A stretch of DNA of 64,000 nucleotides, taken from NCBI GenBank assembly GCA_014529385.2, contig CM043953.1:93687342-93751341 (forward strand), written 5' to 3'. A program made the position numbers and the translations under genes. Of this stretch, positions 57,876 to 64,000 are shown piece by piece (position 1 is the first letter of the stretch; each line of letters starts with the position of its first letter). This DNA comes from Adiantum capillus-veneris (Eukaryota > Streptophyta > Polypodiopsida > Polypodiales > Pteridaceae). The notes below the pieces were generated by a model. It made no database searches. It was given only the letters and a program-made list of their open reading frames with translations, and was not told the origin of the DNA.

Positions 57876-57986
57876 CTCAAGAAACAGTCAAAAAAGAGTT
57901 GCAGGGATGCCATGCCCTGAGTCTGGAAGGTGAAATCCAGAGGAGAGAACCTTGATTCTCGAGGATTTGAAATAAGGAACGGAAGT
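57876..57986 (+). repeat. E8 left LTR, second piece
   Basis: It matches 63224-63330 of the right LTR (CTCAAGAAACAG...GAATAAGGAAC) and ends at GAAGT (57982-57986), the TSD of the solo R3 LTR. Confidence 0.88.
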
Positions 57987-58060
57987 TGTCACAAGGCGGG
58001 CACCACGTGCCAATAGAAAAGAACAGACTGAACAAACTCTTCGCACTTCAATAACAACTG

Positions 58061-58128
<68 letters not shown>

Positions 58129-58828
58129 ACGCGACACGGAGTGGCGGAATTCCACCCCAGAGAGTATTGGCCCCAAACCTTGGCGCCCCTTTCGGTATTT
58201 CTTTATATTGCATCATCAAAGTACAAGCTGGTACTCCAGACTCTGCACCTTCGTACTGAAGCATGCCAGAGAATGAGCCCTAGCCTCATATTTAAAGGCC
58301 CTTGGCCTAAAAAGCAGTTTACATGAAAAGCTTTGAAACTCAAAAGCTTCTGGTCCAAAAAGTAGTTTACATGAAAAACTTTCATTCAAACTCAAAAGCT
58401 TCTGGTCCAAAAAGCAATGCCAAAAGCTGCCAGCACAATTTACGGAAATCCGTACAGCCTGCCACGTCATCATGTCAGCGCAATTGTCGGAATTTGTCTG
58501 TTGCCTTAGGGTTAGGGTTAGGGTTTTTGGCAGAAATTAGGGTTGCAGGTTTTAGGGTTAGAGTTTTCAGAATTAGGGTTTCTTGCAGAAATTAGGGTTT
58601 GCAGGTTTTAGGGTTAGGGTTTCCAGAATTAGGGTTTCAGCAGTTAGGGTTTTCAGAATTAGGGTTTCTGGCAGAAATTAGGGTTAGGGTTTTCTGTACT
58701 CGGGCAACCACGTCCTCACTCGGTGACACTTCTTCTACTACCAGTTCTTCTTAGGGTTTAGGCCCCTTGGCCGGCATCTGTAAGTTGGCTCCATTCTTTA
58801 GGCTTTGACACGTCAGCAGTTTGTTCCA
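57987..58828 (-). repeat. Solo R3 LTR (TSD GAAGT) with (GA)n and telomere-like array
   Basis: An 842-bp LTR, TGTCACAAGG...GTTTGTTCCA on the plus strand; the coding orientation is inferred as minus. Flanks GAAGT at 57982-57986 and 58829-58833 are a perfect TSD. No internal region is present, so it arose by LTR-LTR recombination. (GA)n at about 58067-58124. AGGGTTT/TTAGGG units are dense at 58505-58690. Confidence 0.92.
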
Positions 58829-59137
58829 GAAGTTCCTTGGAATAGGGTTTTGCCCGAGGAATAGGAAGCTGAGGCTTCCAGGAACCATAAAGTCTTATTC
58901 TAGAACGAGCGTGGTAATACGTTTCATTCAAGTGCTTGTATACTTCTCCTCAGTAATAAAGATACTATTACGGGGGGGGGGACCAACCCATCTTCTGGTC
59001 CCAGTACTGTGCCGATCTTCTCACTCTATCCCTCTCTCTCTATCTATTTCTCTCTATATCCTCTGGCTTCAGTATTAAGTGATAAATTCTATTTATTCGA
59101 GTATATTCTATATTGCTATGCGCTCCCGTTTGTGACA
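58829..59137 (+). repeat. E8 left LTR, third piece
   Basis: It matches 63331-63639 of the right LTR, including a G-run (58971-58980) and the CT-rich tail, ending GTTTGTGACA. Confidence 0.92.
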
Positions 59138-59138
59138 G

Positions 59139-59154
59139 TGGTATCAAAGCATGG
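59139..59154 (+). promoter_or_regulatory. E8 primer-binding site
   Basis: TGGTATCAAAGCATGG, one base after the LTR, the initiator-Met type with one mismatch. Confidence 0.88.
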
Positions 59155-59208
59155 TCTCCTCTCTTTCTCTGTAAAGGAGGACGACTCTGGGAAGATACGG
59201 GAAGAAGC

Positions 59209-59990
59209 CATGACAAGCCAAGAGAGAAGTAAGCAGGCGGAAATCTAAGTCTTGCAGGAAAAGCTTGCAGTGTTGGGAAAATTTTCTCTCTCTGCAAGAA
59301 GTCGACACAAGACTTGGGATTCTTTGAGAAGGGGACAAGAGCATGATGCTCAAGAACCTAGAGAATCCAAGGAGAGGAATGCTCAAGATCCTTTAGAATC
59401 TAGAAAATATCCATGAACATCAATCGAGAACCATAGCCATGAAATCCAGTCATTCCGGGAAGGATATGAAGGTGGTCTTTAGACCTCAGAACACTCTGGT
59501 CAAGTTTGATACTTTTGACGGAAGGGAAGATGTCCCAAAAGCTACTGCTTTAATTCGATAGTTTGAAGTTGCCTTTGCAAATGACAATTTCTAATTTCTT
59601 AGAAGCGTCAAAGGTGAGATATGTGACCAAACACCTCAAGGGGATTGCAAGTACTTGGTGGTATACCAGAGCTCTGCAAGGAACTTACAACAAGACTTAG
59701 ATTCAATTCAAGGCTGAATTTTTTGACAAATTTTTTTCCTCTATGCTTTGAGGAAGGCATCCAAGAAATTTTGGATCGGTTTGCCCAATAGGAACACGAG
59801 CAAGTCAAAGCAAGTAGTGGTTTACTCTTGCCAAGGTAGCTCCACTCTTGATCCTCTCTGAGGAAGGAAAGATGAAGAAGTTCAACGAAGGACTTTTGCC
59901 CGAAGTTTGTAGACGCATCTGCAAGATACTTTGCAGCAGATGGTGGAGTCAACAATAAAAGCGGAAAGGGTACACCTTAGTGTACATAGA
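59209..59990 (+). pseudogene. E8 gag remnant
   Basis: The start MTSQERSKQAEI (59209) parallels E5 gag (MSSQGRS). Capsid fragments follow in shifting frames: YVTKHLKGIASTWWYTRALQG (about 59615-59680), IQFKAEFFDKFF (about 59700-59735) and LSEEGKMKKFNEGLLPE (about 59855-59905). Stops occur every 20-60 codons. It is recognisable only by comparison with E5. Confidence 0.75.
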
Positions 59991-61710
59991 ATCTAATCCC
60001 CGCAGTGGGACGGGAACCATTGAACACAGAAAAACGAATTTTTGTTACCTCTTCTCGAAGGATACGTTGCTATCTGGAGAAAGTTTAGAGTAGGGAAATT
60101 CAATCTAACTCCTGAGTTTTTGAATAGAAGACCCTCAAACTTTAAGTGAGAGGGCAAGTCTTTGATTAAAGTTGAGTCTTTGAGGAAGTCATAAACTGCG
60201 TATTGCTTTTATGCACGAGATATGCACGTGTCTAACAAGGACAATCACTCTCGAGTATTTATGAGAGTAGGATCAAGTTGGAACATTGTTCTAAGAGATG
60301 AACTCGTTTGCTAAACCATTTGGAAGGTCAACTATTGATTTGGTATCCGGTAATTCTTGAACAGATTACCTGCTACTACGGGTAAGAAATTATGAAGCAA
60401 CCATTCTGAGCTTTCAAGCAAAGAAAAGCTTTCATTAAGCTTGAGTACTCTTTAAGTCCACACCCCTACCCGATAAGGGAAGATATGGTAGTGCTTTCCG
60501 CACAAGTGAAGGACTACTCTCTTTATGAGGGAAGAAGCAAGAGTAGGCCTTGGCCTATGCTCGTAGAATTCCACATTTGAAATTCAAGTTTATTGATGAG
60601 CGGGTTTTGCTCTAAGATCGAGCCAAGGGATCGTCAGGCTGAACATCTTCGCTCTAAGGATCTTACGATGGGAGGGTAATCTCCCAGGTTCACCGAAACT
60701 CTAACACAGCTTAAGAATTATGTACACCTTTGGGTACATGGATAACACACGAAGATGCAGACCTATGCCAAGGTGGGTCATCCAACCACTTGATTTTTTT
60801 TTTTGTTGAACGGAATAAGATGAACCAACTTCCTTTTCAGGAAATGGTCCGGTGGTTCGTAAGAGTATAATCTGCCAACCGTTTCAAAATGGTAAGAATT
60901 ACATATGGGAGAACATCCCTGAGAATCACAGAGGGTTCGCTCTATTGTGAACCGGGTTTGAACGTACGTTCAAAAAATGCTATGGCTAGAATCCTATCCA
61001 CTTAAGATTTTGCAAGTTGTCATTGATGCTTGCAAGGTAAATCATTTTTTATGATTTTGCAAGGAAAGAGACGCTAATGGACGTTGGGAAAACACTGCTG
61101 GGTAATAACTCGCAGGAGAAAAAGATTGGAAAGAAGTGCCACTGTGCACAAGAGATCTTCGGATCAGAACAATTGGCCTACTCAAAGTAACGGCCCGGAA
61201 CAAGAACCTTCTTTAAGGTGATCGCAAACTCTATTTGTGAAAGAAAGACATCAAGATTAATACTCTATGACTTGGACATTCCCTATGTGGACGGACACAA
61301 GAGGTTCAATACCCTCTGGAGTATCAACATAGGATTATGCGTAAGGACAGATACCTAGATTGATTTCTAGGAGGATTATTCTTCTCGGGATTGAGAAGGT
61401 GGAATTGAGTTAACAGATTCTCGGATGAGGAAACTTTCGATCAGTTGGAAAGACGCGAATGATGAGTTCTTATATGGTTCGTAAGTTGATGATTGGTGAA
61501 GGATATCCTCGAGGTACTAGAGGAACGACATGAATCGGTAAGGTAAGTATTGTAATTATCGAATTTTTGTTTAATTAAATTTTAAGTTCTCTTTTGAGAA
61601 AGGACTAGCTCAACTCACCATTGAGCAAGATTTGGAATCTTTTCGGTTTCTCCCTGGCAATTCAATTGGACCTCTACAGTTAAAGACAACTGTTTATAAG
61701 TGAAAGGGAT
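59991..61710 (+). other. E8 interior, unrecognised, ending in a polypurine tract
   Basis: About 1.7 kb with no ORF over 60 codons and no domain that I can recognise. It should correspond to pol by position but I see no RT or IN motif. The last 60 bp (ACCTCTACAGTTAAAGACAAC, then a purine tract AGTGAAAGGGA) resemble the end of the E5 interior. Confidence 0.6.
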
Positions 61711-63639
61711 GTTGCTAAATTGGTTTTATCTGACAGGAAAATATTTCTAAATGAATTATTGGATTTATAATTGAGAGGGTTTCTCGCTTGGAACACTAAA
61801 TAATTCTAAATGAATTATTGGAATTTTAAGTGACGGTTTTCTCACTGGAGACATCCGAGTACAGAGTATTTCTAGTGCATCATTCAAAGTAATGACGGGA
61901 GCACCTAAAACGGGAATATCTGTAAGGCCCCAGGAACGGGTACTTTTGATGCGTCACATTGGATAGGTGACAAGGAACATCGGAAAGAAGTATCCGACCA
62001 TCTGGGAACGGACATCTCTGATGCGTCATAGGATGGGTGATAGAGCATCGTGAAGGAGATTGTACCGTAAGTTCGGTAGAAAAGAACTAGGTGATGGGTA
62101 TTCTTGATGCGTCACAAGGTGGGTGACGGGTGCATCGGAAAGGAAGTATCCATAGTCGAGAGGAAATTCCGAACTGTGTTAGAATTGTGTAGAAGGAAAA
62201 GCAAGCACTTGAATGAAGATGGATTCAAAGGAAACTTTGAGGAAAAACGGATGCTTTTTGAGAAAGCGGGATTGCTTTTCGGGAAAGCAGATGCTTTCCC
62301 ATGAGGAAGTCTATGTCTGCATTGCAACTATGCATGTGATTGCATCTAGGGACACCTCGGAAGTGCTGTGAAAGCGTTGTTTTTAACTTATAAGGTTTTA
62401 TTGAGTTTTTGAACAGATTCAGACCATCGAGCCGCCCACTTAATAAGTCGGTAGCCTATGGTTAAATAAAGCAGTAAAAACCAGCCAACGATTTTTCTCT
62501 CTTTTTCAAGCAGAACAGCGCAAAAAAAAACAAAAAAAAAAAACGAAAAAACGGCCGCGATCTCTACGCAAGCAGCCAATGCTCTGCTATCTTTGCCGTA
62601 GCCAAGGAGCTATAAAAGTATCACACACCCTCTCCCAGAGGGAAGACCAGTTTTTGCGAGGAGATGCTGCTACAGATTTTAGCCGCAAAGAAGACGTTGC
62701 CAGTGATGCCCATGGCTGCCCCAAGTGCACCAGATGTCGCTAGGACCCAGTGCACGAGTTCCCTTGCGAAGAAGTGCCTACGGAGCGTGTTCCCATGGCG
62801 ACAAGCTGTCGTTTTTCTCTGTTTTCAGCCCATAAACGTCGTAGACGGGGTTGATTTACGAGAAGGAACCCGAGAACACACTTCTTTTGTGTGTAGGATT
62901 GGAAGAGAGGATTTTCTATGTAGAGATCTCTTCCGGGGAATTGCTTTTCGAGAACCGAGTTGCGTTTCGAGCGTCGAGACTTTGAAGATAACGATTTTCA
63001 TGTTATGATCTCTAAGTATTTCCTCGTAGTGAGAGAGTAGGAGCAGAGGAAGGCATGAGCCTCTGCAGGAGAAAGCGCTCTGAGGAACTAGAGCCAGATT
63101 AGCCCAAGGGTTTCGTACCTGAGTTTGGGGAGAGGTAGTCGCTCGAGTTGTGATCCGGAAGTTGAGATTCCCAAGTAAGGACCCCGTGTCCGGGAAAGTA
63201 GAATTATTCTGTGGGAAGAGGACTCAAGAAACAGAGTCGGAAAAGAGTTGCAAGGATGCCATACCCTGAGTGTGGAAGGTGAAATCCAGTGGCGAGAACC
63301 TTGATTCTCGAGGATTTGGAATAAGGAACCAAAGTTTCTTGGAATAGGGTTTTGCCCTAGGAATAGGAAGTTGAGTCTTCTGGAACCATCAAGTCTTATT
63401 CTAGAATAATCGTGGTAATACGTTTGGTTCAAGTGCTTGTATAGACTTCTCCTCAGTAATAAAGATACTATTATGGGGGGAGACCAACCCATCTTCTTGT
63501 TCCCAGTGCTGTGTCGATCTTCTCACTCTCTCTCTCTCTCTCTATCTATTTCTCTCTATATTCTCTGGCTTTAGTATCAAGTGATAAATTTTATTTATCC
63601 GAGTATATTCTATATTGCTATGCGCTCCCGTTTGTGACA
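61711..63639 (+). repeat. E8 3' LTR with TATA box
   Basis: A 1929-bp LTR, TGTTGCTAAATTGG...TTTGTGACA. The TATA box TATAAAAG is at 62611-62618. It is the only copy of the LTR middle (62101-63223). The small ORFs inside (for example 62664-63008) are not supported as genes. The TSD GATCT follows at 63640. Confidence 0.92.
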
Positions 63640-63750
63640 GATCTGCTTTTAGCTGAGCCTAAGTCAGAGAGCCGAGATGCATGCAGAGAGCAGGTGTGGG
63701 CACAGATGTCTTGTTTGGTCACTGAGGAGATGCGCGAGAAGGTTTTGGCA
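63640..63750 (+). pseudogene. LINE-a continuation after E8
   Basis: The frame LLAEPKSESRDACREQVWAQ..LVTEEMREKVLA follows on from ATDFYRDL at 36106. Together these read as the segment between the FF block and RT in plant LINEs. It breaks off within about 10 bp of 63750 at the junction with E9. Confidence 0.7.
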
Positions 63751-64000
63751 CATAAGGAAAGAAAAATTAAGGGAAAAGTTGCACGACAGTATTTGGTGAA
63801 GTTCAGGAACTATCCACCTATGGATGCAAAGTGGATGGAAGAGTGTGAACTGCTAAAGTCACCAAATGTATTGTAGCTTTACCTTGAGGCCTTTGGGTTA
63901 CAACCTACATATACCCCAACCCAACGTGTTCAAAAGAGGGGTAATAATGCAGGTAGCACATCAAATGTGCATACGGATTCAGTGTAATAGAAGTGGACAC
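63751..64000 (+). pseudogene. E9: chromovirus chromodomain fragment and 3' UTR, runs off window
   Basis: In frame with the LINE piece, the sequence becomes HKERKIKGKVARQYLVKFRNYPPMDAKWMEE, a chromodomain close to that of E4 (HKERKVRGKVARHYLVKF). The frame ends with TAG at 63874-63876. The rest (LYLEAFGLQPTYTP-like reading, then AAAAGAGGGGTAATAATGC) resembles a chromovirus 3' UTR. The element enters at a broken end and continues past the window. Confidence 0.8.

Larger units (their letters stand above)
36107..63639 (+). mobile_element. E8: Ty3/gypsy element split by E6 and others (TSD GATCT)
   Basis: The left LTR starts TGTTGGTAAATTGG at 36107; the right LTR (61711-63639) ends TTTGTGACA. GATCT is at 36102-36106 and 63640-63644. 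Pieces of the left LTR are at 36107-36498, 57876-57986 and 58829-59137. The LTR middle, corresponding to 62101-63223 of the right LTR, is missing. PBS at 59139; degenerate gag at 59210-59990. It is a distant relative of E5 in LTR termini and gag. Confidence 0.88.

Noticed and set aside
58505-58690. Interstitial telomere or chromosome end
   Set aside because: The TTAGGG-like units are degenerate and lie within a solo LTR that has its own TSD.
62664-63008. 114-aa ORF in the E8 LTR
   Set aside because: It lies just downstream of the TATA box in the LTR leader; no domain is recognised, and the left LTR lacks the region, so it cannot be compared.

Overview
The window reads as plant nuclear heterochromatin built almost entirely of transposable elements. 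I recognise no host gene, tRNA, rRNA or CRISPR array. Evidence for a land plant: many Ty3/gypsy elements with plant chromovirus architecture (gag zinc knuckle, PR, RT, RNase H, IN, chromodomain), primer-binding sites matching the plant initiator-Met tRNA 3' end (TGGTATCAGAGC), a CACTA (En/Spm) element, hAT elements with BED/DUF659 transposases, plant-type LINE fragments, and AGGGTTT-rich LTRs resembling the plant telomere unit. I cannot name the species; a large repeat-rich genome is an inference.

Target-site duplications (TSDs) read directly from the sequence resolve most of the window into two stacks of nested insertions. Stack 1: E1 (+, chromovirus, running off the left edge) is split by E2 (-, 3407-33824, TSD GAGGA). 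The 3' LTR of E2 is split by E3 (-, 3738-29312, TSD GGACG). The 5' LTR of E3 is split by E4 (-, 13520-29284, TSD CTGTC). The integrase gene of E4 is split by E5 (+, 15981-23372, TSD TCCAA) and by a 226-bp hAT MITE (TSD GTCCAAAT). E3 gag also holds a truncated hAT (10149-12672). E1 ends with its 3' LTR at 35085, inside another LTR (R3) that lies next to a LINE fragment.

Stack 2: that LINE is split by E8 (+, 36107-63639, TSD GATCT). The left LTR of E8 carries E6 (+, from 36499, same family as E2) and a solo R3 LTR (57987-58828, TSD GAAGT). E6 is itself invaded by a solo LTR (37491-38635), by E7 (-, 39718-45304, a gag-protease-only element with 1.1-kb LTRs) and by a 5.0-kb CACTA element (46097-51107, TSD TTT). 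E6 is cut off at about 52434 by LINE, hAT (53892-57182) and LTR fragments. The LINE resumes after 63639 and is fused to a chromodomain fragment (E9) that leaves the window.

Nearly all coding regions carry stops, frameshifts or deletions of catalytic residues, so the window is a fossil record rather than an active gene set. The least broken large ORF is the 624-aa gag-protease of E7. The most unusual object is the CACTA element: it is an inverted duplication with arms of about 2.2 kb around a loop of about 0.5 kb. If transcribed it would give a long hairpin RNA matching CACTA transposase genes.
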